From Verrucomicrobiota bacterium (GTDB taxonomy: Bacteria; Verrucomicrobiota; Verrucomicrobiia; Limisphaerales; UBA1412), in NCBI GenBank assembly GCA_017557085.1, contig JAFZAR010000288.1, positions 1 to 13,091 on the forward strand: DNA of 13,091 bases. The letters are read 5' to 3'. Made by a program: the position numbers and the translations under genes. Each line of letters starts with the position of its first letter. The stretch's first letter is position 1. Positions 1 to 6,471 of the stretch are shown piece after piece. The notes beneath the pieces are model-generated. The model searched no databases. It was not told the origin of the DNA and saw only the letters and a program-made list of their open reading frames with translations.

Positions 1-2
1 AA

Positions 3-851
3 CGCAATTTTATAAGTTCTGTTGAAAATGCCGATAAAATCAGGAAACTCTCTGGAACATTATCCACCATGATGGATGATTATTTCCAGGCGTTGAAACA
101 ATCTAAGGGAACCATATCTCTTCCAGTGGACGGATATTCGGTGACGTATGACAAATTGAATAAATTGACTTGGTTGACAGGTAATGACTTCAAAATCCGT
201 TTACAAGAAGCGGCCAGCGGTTTTCAGTCCCTTATTCCGATGATGATCGTATCCAACTACTTATTGAATCAACTCATTGAAAATAAAGGAGAAAATGCTT
301 TAAATTTGAAAAGTGTTGAGGAAAGGGAAAGAATTTCAAAAAATATACAAAAAATACTTAAAGATAAAGAATTAGATGATAGTATTCGTTTGGAGTTGAT
401 TAAACAGTATCAAACAGAACTTTATAATCATCGTTTTATTAATATCGTTGAGGAGCCGGAACAGAATCTTTTTCCAAAATCACAACGGAATGTATTGAAT
501 GAACTTTTAAGGATCAATAATTCTATAAAAGGCAATCTGTTCATATTTACGACACATAGTCCATACATCATCAATTATCTGACGCTTGCCGTCAAAGCCG
601 GAATACTTTATCACGATCTTTCTGGTATGTCTGAGGCAAAAGAAAAAATTGAGAAAGTTGTTCCCAATCAATCAGCTGTTTTTTCTGAAGATGTTGTTAT
701 ATACCAACTTACAGAAGATGGAGAAATAGTTTCTCTTCCCAAATATGAAAATTTGCCCAGTGATGACAATTTTTTGAACAATTCGCTTTCTGAATCTAAT
801 CAATTGTTTGAACATCTGCTGGAGATAGAGGACGAGTACAAAACATGCTAG
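3..851 (+). CDS. AAA/OLD-type (AAA_15/AAA_21-like) ATPase, 5' end outside window
   Basis: The frame is open from base 3 through the first ATG at 69, so the gene starts upstream of the window and only the C-terminal 282 residues are seen. The ATPase half-site elements are present in order: an ABC-like signature S-G-F-Q-S (216-230), a helical insertion rich in K/E (about 290-420), a Walker B strand ending E-E-P-E (450-461), and the switch T-H-S-P (552-563). This set is typical of SMC/ABC-like ATPases of the OLD/AAA_15/AAA_21 group, many of which act in phage defence. The roughly 90 residues after the switch do not look like a Toprim domain, so this is probably not a classical OLD nuclease; the nuclease activity would come from the overlapping downstream gene. 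Base composition is much more AT-rich than the acetate-CoA ligase gene nearby, which suggests horizontal acquisition. The Walker A segment is not visible. Confidence 0.85.
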   Translation, partial: RNFISSVENADKIRKLSGTLSTMMDDYFQALKQSKGTISLPVDGYSVTYDKLNKLTWLTGNDFKIRLQEAASGFQSLIPMMIVSNYLLNQLIENKGENALNLKSVEERERISKNIQKILKDKELDDSIRLELIKQYQTELYNHRFINIVEEPEQNLFPKSQRNVLNELLRINNSIKGNLFIFTTHSPYIINYLTLAVKAGILYHDLSGMSEAKEKIEKVVPNQSAVFSEDVVIYQLTEDGEIVSLPKYENLPSDDNFLNNSLSESNQLFEHLLEIEDEYKTC

Positions 852-1339
852 ATTTTTTTGACGAAAAGTACAAAACCGAGCCGGCTCGGAGGGTTATTCA
901 GTTCGGTATCAATGATGATCCAAAAGGTGCTTATACCACAGTAAAGGGTGATTCTGAGAATTGGAGCGCGGTAGTGAACAATAAAGCTCAGCAAAATTTA
1001 CAATTCATTCCGGTAGATCACAATATCCAGATCAAGCATGAGGGGCAGGATCAAAGTATGTGTGATGGTATGGTGTATAATGAAGACAGATCCTGGATCG
1101 CGTTTATTGAGATAAAGGATAAACGTGCTGATTGGAAGACGAAAGCAAAGCAACAGCTGGAATCTACTATAAAAATTTTCAAAGAGAATCATGATATCTC
1201 ACAGTACAAGTATAGATATGCTTATGCGGTGAACAGTCGTCATCCGAATTTTCAATATTCAGAGGCAGTAAGTATGCAGAATTTTTATAGTAAATGGAGA
1301 TTTCACCTATGTTATCAACGGAAAATTGATCCTAAATAA
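845..1339 (+). CDS. Small PD-(D/E)XK-nuclease-like protein paired with the ATPase
   Basis: This 164-residue protein begins at an ATG overlapping the last 7 bases of the ATPase gene, with a GAGG-containing ribosome site about 12 bases upstream, so the two are translationally coupled. I do not recognise a named family. What can be seen is a motif resembling the PD-(D/E)XK nuclease core: D74 in C-D-G-M, then a hydrophobic strand ending E89-I-K91, followed by a Lys-rich helix with Q103-Q104-L. A preceding polar helix (about residues 43-53) could correspond to the first core helix. No membrane segment or signal peptide is visible. Together with the ATPase it would form an ATPase-plus-effector-nuclease unit, as in several anti-phage systems; this function is inference. 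Alternatives are a nuclease-fold regulatory partner without catalysis. A strong terminator follows, so the unit ends here. Confidence 0.8.
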   Translation: MLDFFDEKYKTEPARRVIQFGINDDPKGAYTTVKGDSENWSAVVNNKAQQNLQFIPVDHNIQIKHEGQDQSMCDGMVYNEDRSWIAFIEIKDKRADWKTKAKQQLESTIKIFKENHDISQYKYRYAYAVNSRHPNFQYSEAVSMQNFYSKWRFHLCYQRKIDPK

Positions 1340-1381
1340 CTGCCATTGAAAAGATTGATAGGATTTATTGTTTAAGTATTT

Positions 1382-1424
1382 ATTACCTAAAATAGGTTGC
1401 CTATTTTAGGTAATTTTCTTTTTT
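1382..1424 (+). terminator. Rho-independent terminator of the ATPase/nuclease unit
   Basis: A perfect 15-bp stem (1382-1396 with 1400-1414) closes on the 3-nt loop TTG and runs into a T-rich tract at 1414-1424. It lies 43 bases after the nuclease-like gene's stop codon. The stem is AT-rich except for the CC and GG steps, matching the composition of the preceding genes. Confidence 0.88.
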
Positions 1425-1441
1425 AGAAGAAGTGAAATTTA

Positions 1442-1476
1442 GAAAAAGAAAACCCCCCTGAGGAGTACTCAGGAGG
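1442..1476 (-). terminator. Terminator downstream of tRNA-Val
   Basis: Read on the minus strand, a 6-bp stem CCTGAG/CTCAGG (1468-1473 with 1457-1462), extended by two more pairs past a mismatch, is followed by TTTTCTTTTTCT. It sits about 40 bases after the 3' end of the tRNA and faces the terminator of the convergent ATPase unit. Confidence 0.75.
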
Positions 1477-1515
1477 TAAAAAAACTAATAAAACAAATAA
1501 CAATACATGTCTCAA

Positions 1516-1590
1516 TGGTGCGCGATACAAGGCTCGAACTTGTGACCTCTACCGTGTCAAGGTAGCGCTCTTCCACTAAGCTAACCGCGC
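1516..1590 (-). tRNA. tRNA-Val (anticodon GAC), CCA encoded
   Basis: On the minus strand the cloverleaf is complete. The acceptor stem GCGCGGT pairs with ATCGCGC, the D-stem is GCTT/GAGC, the anticodon arm CTACC-TTGACAC-GGTAG gives anticodon GAC (valine, GUC/GUU codons), the variable loop is AGGTC, and the T-arm is ACAAG-TTCGAGC-CTTGT. Discriminator A and the 3' CCA are encoded at 1516-1519. It is a single tRNA with its own promoter and terminator. Its 3' end points to the AT-rich ATPase/nuclease unit, the geometry expected for a tRNA used as an integration site. Confidence 0.97.
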
Positions 1591-1607
1591 ACTAGCGGAC
1601 GCGACAA

Positions 1608-1636
1608 ATCCTACCCCTATAAAGGGAGAATGGCAA
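1608..1636 (-). promoter_or_regulatory. Sigma-70-like promoter of tRNA-Val
   Basis: On the minus strand TTGCCA (1631-1636) is followed after exactly 17 bases by TAGGAT (1608-1613), which lies 17 bases before the first base of the tRNA. A GC-rich discriminator (GTCGCG) follows the -10, as is common for stable-RNA promoters under stringent control. Confidence 0.75.
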
Positions 1637-1792
1637 GGGGATTCTTAAAAAAAATCAGTTTTTATCGGATCAGCGGGCAGTCAGGAAAAAGGGCGATCTT
1701 TGTAAATATTTAAAATGACGAAGATTGTAAGGATTTTCCCGGCGCGCTTTTTTTGAGACGGCGCAAGCTGATGATTCTGATTATAAAAACGC

Positions 1793-1821
1793 TTGTCAAG
1801 CCGGGGAGGTGGTTTTACACT
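1793..1821 (+). promoter_or_regulatory. Predicted promoter of the acetate-CoA ligase gene
   Basis: TTGTCA (1793-1798) and TACACT (1816-1821) are separated by 17 bases and would start transcription near 1828, giving a leader of about 50 nt. The -35 is embedded in the perfect inverted repeat GCTTG-T-CAAGC (1791-1801), which could be an operator. Confidence 0.6.
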
Positions 1822-1827
1822 TTTTTC

Positions 1828-1849
1828 ATAAAAGACCTGGGGTCTTATG
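1828..1849 (+). promoter_or_regulatory. 5'-leader hairpin of the acetate-CoA ligase mRNA
   Basis: A stem AAGACC/GGTCTT (1832-1837 with 1841-1846) with loop TGG is extended by CAT/ATG past a 1-nt (or larger) A bulge. It falls at or just after the predicted transcription start. It could protect the 5' end of a highly expressed mRNA or be a protein-binding palindrome; there is no U tract after it, so it is not a terminator. Confidence 0.5.
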
Positions 1850-1878
1850 ACTTTGACCCGGGGAACAATATATAAATT

Positions 1879-4095
1879 ATGTCTGAGAATCAAACCTCTA
1901 AGGAAGGATGCTCTTGCTGCTGCAGCAAAGCGGCGTCCATGTTGCCTCTTTTTAATCCCAAGTCTGTCGCCGTTGTGGGCGCGACTGAGAAGCCGAATTC
2001 CGTTGGCCGTACCGTTCTTTGGAACCTGATCAGCAGTCCGTTCGGCGGTCCTGTGTATCCGATCAACCCGAAGCGTCCCAGCGTGTTGGGCATCAAAGCC
2101 TATACCAGTCTTTTGGAATGTCCGGGCGAGGTGGATCTGATCGTGGTCTGCACTCCGGCCAAGACGGTCCGCGGCATCATTGCCGAAGCGGCTCAAAAAG
2201 GTGTCAAAGGCGCTGTGATCATTTCTGCCGGTTTCAAAGAGATCGGACCCGAAGGCGCTGAGATGGAACGCCAGCTGGCTGTGGAAGCTGCCAAGACCGG
2301 TATGCGCATCGTTGGCCCGAACTGCCTGGGCATCATGAACCCGGTGGGCGGCGTGAACGCTTCTTTCGCTCCGGCGGTGGCACTGCCGGGCGGTATCGGT
2401 TTCATCAGCCAGAGCGGCGCTCTGGGCTGCGCGGTGCTGGATTGGTGTCTGGATAACGGCATTGGTCTTTCCTGCTTTGCTTCCATCGGTTCCATGATGG
2501 ATGTCAACTGGGGTGATTTGATCTCCTACCTGGGCGAAGACGAAAACACCAAGTGCATCGCCATTTACATGGAATCCATCGGTGACGCTCCTTCCTTCCT
2601 GGAAGCCGCCGCCAAGGTCTCTCCCAAGAAACCGATCGTTGTCATCAAGCCGGGCCGTACCGCGGGTGCCGCTAAAGCCGCCGCGTCTCATACCGGTTCC
2701 ATGACCGGTTCCGATGACGTTCTGGATGCCGCTTTCAAGCGCGTCGGTGTCATTCGTGTGACCGAGATCTCTGAATTTTACAGCATGTTCAATGCTCTTT
2801 CCCGTCAGCCGCTGCCTCAGGGCAACCGCCTGACCGTCATCACCAACGCGGGCGGTCCTGGCGTGCTTTGCACAGACGCTCTGCTGCTGACTGGCGGTGT
2901 GCTGGCCAATGTCTCCAAAGAGACTGTGGAAGAGCTGAATACCTTCCTGCCTTCCGCCTGGAGCCATAGCAACCCGATCGATATTCTGGGTGATGCCAGT
3001 CCCGATGCTTATGCCAAGACTCTGCAGGTGGCCGGCAATGACCCTGCCAGCGATGGTCTGCTCGTTATCCTGACTCCGCAGTCTGTCACCAAGCCGACAG
3101 AGACTGCCGAACAACTGAAGAAGTTTGGTCAGATCGAAGGCAAACCTGTTTACGCCAGCTGGATGGGCGGCGGCATCGTGGCCGAGGGTCAGAAGATCCT
3201 CACCGCGGCCGGTGTCCCGGTCTTTGCTGAACCGGATACGGCGGCCAAGGTGTTCACCACACTTTACAATTACAAGAAGAACCTGGAAGCGATCAGCGCT
3301 CCCGCCGAGCCGACCGCCACAGCCGAGGAAGGTGCCAAGGCCCGTGCCGCGGCCGCCAAGATCATTGACGGTGTGCGCGCTTCCGGCCGTACCATCCTGA
3401 CCGAGTACGAATCCAAGAAGCTCCTGGCCGCCTACGGCATCAACACCGTGCAGACCGAGATTGCCCGCACCGAAGAGGATGCCATCAAACTGGCCGAAGG
3501 AATGAAATTCCCGGTCGTGGCCAAGCTGCTTTCCGAGACCATTACCCACAAGACCGATGTGGGCGGTGTCAAGCTGAACCTCCAGTCTCCGGAAGAAGTC
3601 CGCAAAGCCTTTGTGGAGATCAAGACGGCTGTTTCCAATAACCCGAAATGGGGTCCGCAGCACTTCCAGGGTGTGACCATCCAGCAGATGGTCAAGCAGG
3701 AAGGCTACGAGATCATCCTCGGCTCCAGCCTGGATGGTCAGTTCGGACCGGTCCTTCTGTTCGGTATGGGCGGACAGTTGGTGGAAGTCTTCAAGGACAA
3801 AGCCCTGGGACTGCCTCCGCTGAATACGACCCACGCGCGTCTCATGTTCGAGCAGACCAAGATCTTCAAGGCTCTGAAGGGTGTCCGCGGCCGCAAGTCT
3901 GTGGATATGAAAGCCCTGGAACGCCTGATGGTCCAGTTCTCTCTGGTCGTGGCCGAACAGCCCTGGATCAAGGAAATGGATATCAATCCGCTCCTGGCCT
4001 CCGAAGAGCAGATCATCGCTCTGGATGCCCGTGTGATCCTGCACGATCTGGATACACCGGTGGAAAAACTTTCCAAACCTGCTATCCGTTCATAG
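1879..4095 (+). CDS. acd: Acetate-CoA ligase (ADP-forming), fused alpha-beta type
   Basis: The protein converts acetyl-CoA (or another acyl-CoA), ADP and phosphate to acid, CoA and ATP, a substrate-level phosphorylation step in fermenters, in the cytoplasm. The 738 residues show the family order: CoA-binding Rossmann domain (about 22-150, with S-V-A-V-V-G-A-T), CoA-ligase-like domains (about 160-470) with the phosphohistidine motif S-H271-T-G-S, and a C-terminal ATP-grasp domain (about 500-730) with the second histidine in I-T-H557-K-T-D-V-G-G-V. Length fits single-chain fused enzymes. The ATG at 1879 is chosen because an in-frame TAA lies at 1873-1875; no good Shine-Dalgarno is visible. The first 20 residues are an unusual Cys-rich leader (C-S-C-C-C-S at 11-16) before the conserved domain, and M21 could be an alternative start. 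Strong bias to C- and G-ending codons suggests high expression. Acid specificity cannot be read from sequence. Confidence 0.93.
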   Translation: MSENQTSKEGCSCCCSKAASMLPLFNPKSVAVVGATEKPNSVGRTVLWNLISSPFGGPVYPINPKRPSVLGIKAYTSLLECPGEVDLIVVCTPAKTVRGIIAEAAQKGVKGAVIISAGFKEIGPEGAEMERQLAVEAAKTGMRIVGPNCLGIMNPVGGVNASFAPAVALPGGIGFISQSGALGCAVLDWCLDNGIGLSCFASIGSMMDVNWGDLISYLGEDENTKCIAIYMESIGDAPSFLEAAAKVSPKKPIVVIKPGRTAGAAKAAASHTGSMTGSDDVLDAAFKRVGVIRVTEISEFYSMFNALSRQPLPQGNRLTVITNAGGPGVLCTDALLLTGGVLANVSKETVEELNTFLPSAWSHSNPIDILGDASPDAYAKTLQVAGNDPASDGLLVILTPQSVTKPTETAEQLKKFGQIEGKPVYASWMGGGIVAEGQKILTAAGVPVFAEPDTAAKVFTTLYNYKKNLEAISAPAEPTATAEEGAKARAAAAKIIDGVRASGRTILTEYESKKLLAAYGINTVQTEIARTEEDAIKLAEGMKFPVVAKLLSETITHKTDVGGVKLNLQSPEEVRKAFVEIKTAVSNNPKWGPQHFQGVTIQQMVKQEGYEIILGSSLDGQFGPVLLFGMGGQLVEVFKDKALGLPPLNTTHARLMFEQTKIFKALKGVRGRKSVDMKALERLMVQFSLVVAEQPWIKEMDINPLLASEEQIIALDARVILHDLDTPVEKLSKPAIRS

Positions 4096-4120
4096 CAGCC
4101 GCTTCTCTTTGAGAAGCTAG

Positions 4121-4167
4121 AAAAGACGCAAGGTTCCGATGCGAAAGAGGGGGCTTGCGTCTTTTTT
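4121..4167 (+). terminator. Rho-independent terminator after the acetate-CoA ligase gene
   Basis: A perfect 12-bp stem (4121-4132 with 4154-4165) with a 21-nt purine-rich loop runs into six T's (4162-4167). A smaller hairpin GCTTCTC-TTT-GAGAAGC (4101-4117) sits between the stop codon and this stem. The U tract ends only 6 bases before the ATG of the next gene. Confidence 0.85.
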
Positions 4168-4173
4168 GATAAG

Positions 4174-4761
4174 ATGTTTGTTTACATAATAATAGGATTC
4201 ATAGCCATAGCCATGCTGATCGCGGTCGCGCTGGTATCCCGCCGGGGATTCCTGACCACCATCAGTGTCCCGGAGGGTGCCTCCCGGATCGGCAAAGAAA
4301 TTTTCTATGAATGCAAAGGGGTGACACGCATCGAGATCCCGTCCAGCGTCAAAGAGATACGCGGCGATTCCCTGGCCGGATGCTCGCGTCTTCGGGAATT
4401 TGTGGTTTCGCCCGATAATCCCTTCTATTGCAGTGTAAACGGAGTCCTGTTCAATAAAGATCAGACCCTCCTGATCAAATACCCGGCAGGCCGTCAGGGG
4501 CCTTACGTCATCCCGAATGGGGTAGAGACCATCAGTGACCGGGCCTTTTCCTGGTGTACGGGGCTGACCGCCGTCAGCATCCCTTCCAGCGTCAAAAAGA
4601 TAGAAGACCGTGCCTTCTACAGCTGCCGGAAACTGACCTCGCTGGCCTCAGCCGCCTTCCATATCCAACTGGGTTCGGATGTTTTCAAGGACAGTGGCCT
4701 CTCCGAGGACCAGATCCGACCCTTTTCAGAACCACAGATAAACACAGATACACACAGATAA
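4174..4761 (+). CDS. Short BspA-type leucine-rich-repeat (LRR_5) protein with N-terminal membrane anchor
   Basis: Residues 2-22 are a continuous hydrophobic segment followed by S-R-R, a signal anchor or uncleaved signal peptide placing the rest outside the membrane. Residues 30-165 carry LRR_5 units of the BspA type: I-G-K-E-I-F-Y-E-C, I-E-I-P-S-S-V-K-E-I, I-S-D-R-A-F-S-W-C and V-S-I-P-S-S-V-K-K-I-E-D-R-A-F. Such repeats mediate binding in surface proteins; the partner here is unknown. At 195 residues it is short for the family. The last ten residues (E-P-Q-I-N-T-D-T-H-R) come from a 10-bp DNA repeat, so the ancestral C-terminus may have been lost. The ATG lies 6 bases after a terminator U tract with no Shine-Dalgarno, so the start is uncertain; ATG at 4213 is an alternative but would remove half of the membrane segment. 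Confidence 0.7.
   Translation: MFVYIIIGFIAIAMLIAVALVSRRGFLTTISVPEGASRIGKEIFYECKGVTRIEIPSSVKEIRGDSLAGCSRLREFVVSPDNPFYCSVNGVLFNKDQTLLIKYPAGRQGPYVIPNGVETISDRAFSWCTGLTAVSIPSSVKKIEDRAFYSCRKLTSLASAAFHIQLGSDVFKDSGLSEDQIRPFSEPQINTDTHR
4731..4760 (+). repeat. Three tandem 10-bp units, consensus NNCACAGATA
   Basis: ACCACAGATA, AACACAGATA and CACACAGATA follow each other without a gap. They span the 3' end of the LRR gene and supply its stop codon. From memory, similar CACAGAT-type decamers are dispersed in many environmental and PVC-group genomes. Confidence 0.75.
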
Positions 4762-4832
4762 ATATTTGTTATTGAATTATTTATTATTGTGTGCCACGTT
4801 CGGTGCGTGCGTCTGCATTTTGTTTGGTTCTG

Positions 4833-4955
4833 TCACCGGTTCCCGGTGAATACATGGGGGGGTACACTACCGGGGGTTACGCTTCGCTCACCCCCGGCTA
4901 CCATCGTTTAACCCGTTCCGGGTTAATAAAATGGAGCCGTGCATCCGCACGGCTC
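4833..4955. repeat. Cluster of four consecutive hairpins, probable interspersed structured repeat
   Basis: Four inverted repeats lie within 123 bases. They are TCACCGG-TTC-CCGGTGA (4833-4849); CCGGGGGT/ACCCCCGG with a 12-nt loop and an outer GGTA/TACC (4861-4902); TTAACCCG-TTC-CGGGTTAA (4908-4926); and GAGCCGTGC-ATCC-GCACGGCTC (4934-4955). There is no convincing gene in 4762-4978; the 65-codon open frame across it is explained by the palindromes. The arrangement suggests a REP/BIME-like element or a small structured RNA. Confidence 0.6.
4925..4955 (-). terminator. Probable terminator of the recN-rdgB-folE2 operon
   Basis: Read on the minus strand, a perfect 9-bp GC-rich stem with a 4-nt loop (4934-4955) is followed by CATTTTATTA, a weak U tract. 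It lies 23 bases after the folE2 stop codon. The same hairpin is the last of the four-hairpin cluster. Confidence 0.5.
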
Positions 4956-4978
4956 GGCATAACGCAAAAAATCAGAGG

Positions 4979-5761
4979 TCAGGCATGAGGCTTTTCAATG
5001 CTCGCGTAAACATTGTGATTATGGATGCTTTCCATGTTTTCAGCCTCTACCAGATACCAGGTAACATCCTCGCGTTCATTTAACTTCTGCGCAACGTTGC
5101 GAACCACGTCCTCAACGAAAGCCGGGTTTTCATAAGCGCGTTCTGTTACATATTTTTCATCTACCCGCTTCAACAGACTGTACAAAGCACCGCTTCCGCT
5201 GCTTTCAATGATATCTATTACATCCTCAAACCAAATATCCGCTTTGGAGCGTAAATGCACCGTCACCTTTCCCCGCTGATTGTGAGCACCATATTGACTG
5301 ATCGCCTTTGAACAGGGACACAATGTCGTTACTCCGGCCGTAACGATCATGACAATATCAACTTTATCCCCTTCAGAAGAAGCCTCAAACCGGACAAGAT
5401 AATCCATCAAACCGAACTGTTTGCTTTTCGGAGCTTTTTTTTCTACAAAATAAGGAAAAGAAACATCTAAATGAGCTTTACGAGCTTTGAGCTTCGTGCG
5501 AATGGCGTTAAGAATTTTAGGAATGGAATCAATGTGAAAGTAATTCCCCTGCTCATTCAAAACTTCCAGAAAACGGCTCATGTGGGTTCCCCGGTAATGA
5601 CGAGGCAGATCCACATACATTCCCAATTCGGCTACTGTGTTTTGGATCCCGTGAGCTTTATCCAGCGTTCGCAATGGATATCGAATGCCTTTGACACCTA
5701 CTTTATCTATGTCAATCTGACGCTCGTCCGGTTCATTTTGCTTGTCACAAAGATTTGCCAT
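4979..5761 (-). CDS. folE2: GTP cyclohydrolase FolE2 (type IB)
   Basis: The enzyme converts GTP to 7,8-dihydroneopterin triphosphate, the first step toward folate and, in many bacteria, queuosine. It is a 260-residue protein, the usual length. The family block T-L-C-P-C-S-K (146-152, with C150 the likely catalytic or metal-binding cysteine) is followed by Y-G-A-H160-N-Q-R-G. The C-terminal blocks E207-R-A-Y-E211-N-P-A-F-V-E-D-V-V-R and S-I-H247-N-H249-N are also intact. FolE2 replaces zinc-dependent FolE and tolerates other metals. The ATG follows AGGTAA, where the AGG of the rdgB 3' end serves as Shine-Dalgarno, 1 base after the rdgB stop codon. It is therefore translationally coupled and last in the recN operon. 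Confidence 0.95.
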   Translation of the reverse strand: MANLCDKQNEPDERQIDIDKVGVKGIRYPLRTLDKAHGIQNTVAELGMYVDLPRHYRGTHMSRFLEVLNEQGNYFHIDSIPKILNAIRTKLKARKAHLDVSFPYFVEKKAPKSKQFGLMDYLVRFEASSEGDKVDIVMIVTAGVTTLCPCSKAISQYGAHNQRGKVTVHLRSKADIWFEDVIDIIESSGSGALYSLLKRVDEKYVTERAYENPAFVEDVVRNVAQKLNEREDVTWYLVEAENMESIHNHNVYASIEKPHA

Positions 5762-5762
5762 G

Positions 5763-6470
5763 TTACCTATATTTTTGATTTAAATGGTTCGCTAAATTTT
5801 TCAATGCCTTGAAACGGTGACTGATCGAGTTTTTGACGGATTCACCCAATTCCGCAAAAGACTGCGTATAGCCATCCGGGATAAATAAAGGATCATAGCC
5901 AAAACCTTTTTTACCATGTCCCTCCAGCGCGATATGTCCTTCACAGCTCCCGGAGAAAAACTCTGTCTGTTCTATCAAATCCGAAAGATCAGCCAAATTG
6001 GAAACAGGAGTCAAAGCCATCACACAACGAAAACGAGCCTGCCGGGATGGAATCGGTATTCCGTCCAACTCTCTCAGAAGTTTAGCATTGTTCGCCTCAT
6101 CCGGAGAATTTTCCATTCCAGTCCCCAATTCACCGGCAGCAAAACGCGCCGAATATATCCCAGGCGCTCCCTGAAGCGCGTCAACTTCCAAACCGGAATC
6201 ATCCGCTAACAGCCAGCCTTCTTCATTGGAGAAAATATCCTCAATAACATTGTTCTTTTGACTAAACATCCAGCGCATCAAGGAAACATTTTTAGCCAGG
6301 GCGTTTTCTTCAAAAGTCGTCCCGTCCTCCACAATCTCTACTTTTTCAGGAATGACATCCAGAGAAAGCACCTTGTAAACAACGCTCTGCGAGTATTCCT
6401 GCAGCATCGCGCGGATTTCTTCCACTTTGTGCTTATTGTGGGTCACTAACAATATCGTACACTCTTTCAT
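5763..6470 (-). CDS. rdgB: XTP/dITP pyrophosphatase (RdgB/HAM1 family)
   Basis: The enzyme hydrolyses non-canonical purine triphosphates (ITP, dITP, XTP) to monophosphates, keeping them out of DNA and RNA. The motifs are intact: T10-H-N-K-H-K near the N-terminus, E-D-G-T-T-F-E-E-N-A (48-57), L-A-D-D-S-G-L-E-V-D (88-97) with the catalytic aspartate, G-A-P-G-I-Y-S-A-R-F (101-110), G-F-G-Y-D-P-L-F (189-196) and the C-terminal S-H-R (217-219). At 235 residues it is longer than the usual 190-205; extra residues sit around 68-86 and 152-168. The ATG follows the recN stop codon by 1 base, and folE2 starts 1 base after this gene, so it is the middle gene of an operon. Confidence 0.95.
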   Translation of the reverse strand: MKECTILLVTHNKHKVEEIRAMLQEYSQSVVYKVLSLDVIPEKVEIVEDGTTFEENALAKNVSLMRWMFSQKNNVIEDIFSNEEGWLLADDSGLEVDALQGAPGIYSARFAAGELGTGMENSPDEANNAKLLRELDGIPIPSRQARFRCVMALTPVSNLADLSDLIEQTEFFSGSCEGHIALEGHGKKGFGYDPLFIPDGYTQSFAELGESVKNSISHRFKALKNLANHLNQKYR

Positions 6471-6471
6471 C

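Noticed and set aside
3..1339. Assignment to a named system such as PARIS, Septu, Gabija or an OLD nuclease
   Set aside because: No DUF4435/Toprim-like, HNH or UvrD partner is visible. The partner is a short protein with a PD-(D/E)XK-like motif and the ATPase N-terminus is missing, so naming a system would be guesswork.
1681..4044. 787-codon open frame antisense to the acetate-CoA ligase gene
   Set aside because: Its translation is low-complexity (rich in H, D, R, G and Q) with no domain, and it exists because the biased codons of the real gene avoid stops in the opposite frame. The sense strand has complete family motifs.
4791..4988. 65-codon open frame after the LRR gene
   Set aside because: It runs across the four hairpins, has no Shine-Dalgarno and overlaps the 3' end of folE2 on the other strand. 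It is explained by structured repeat DNA.
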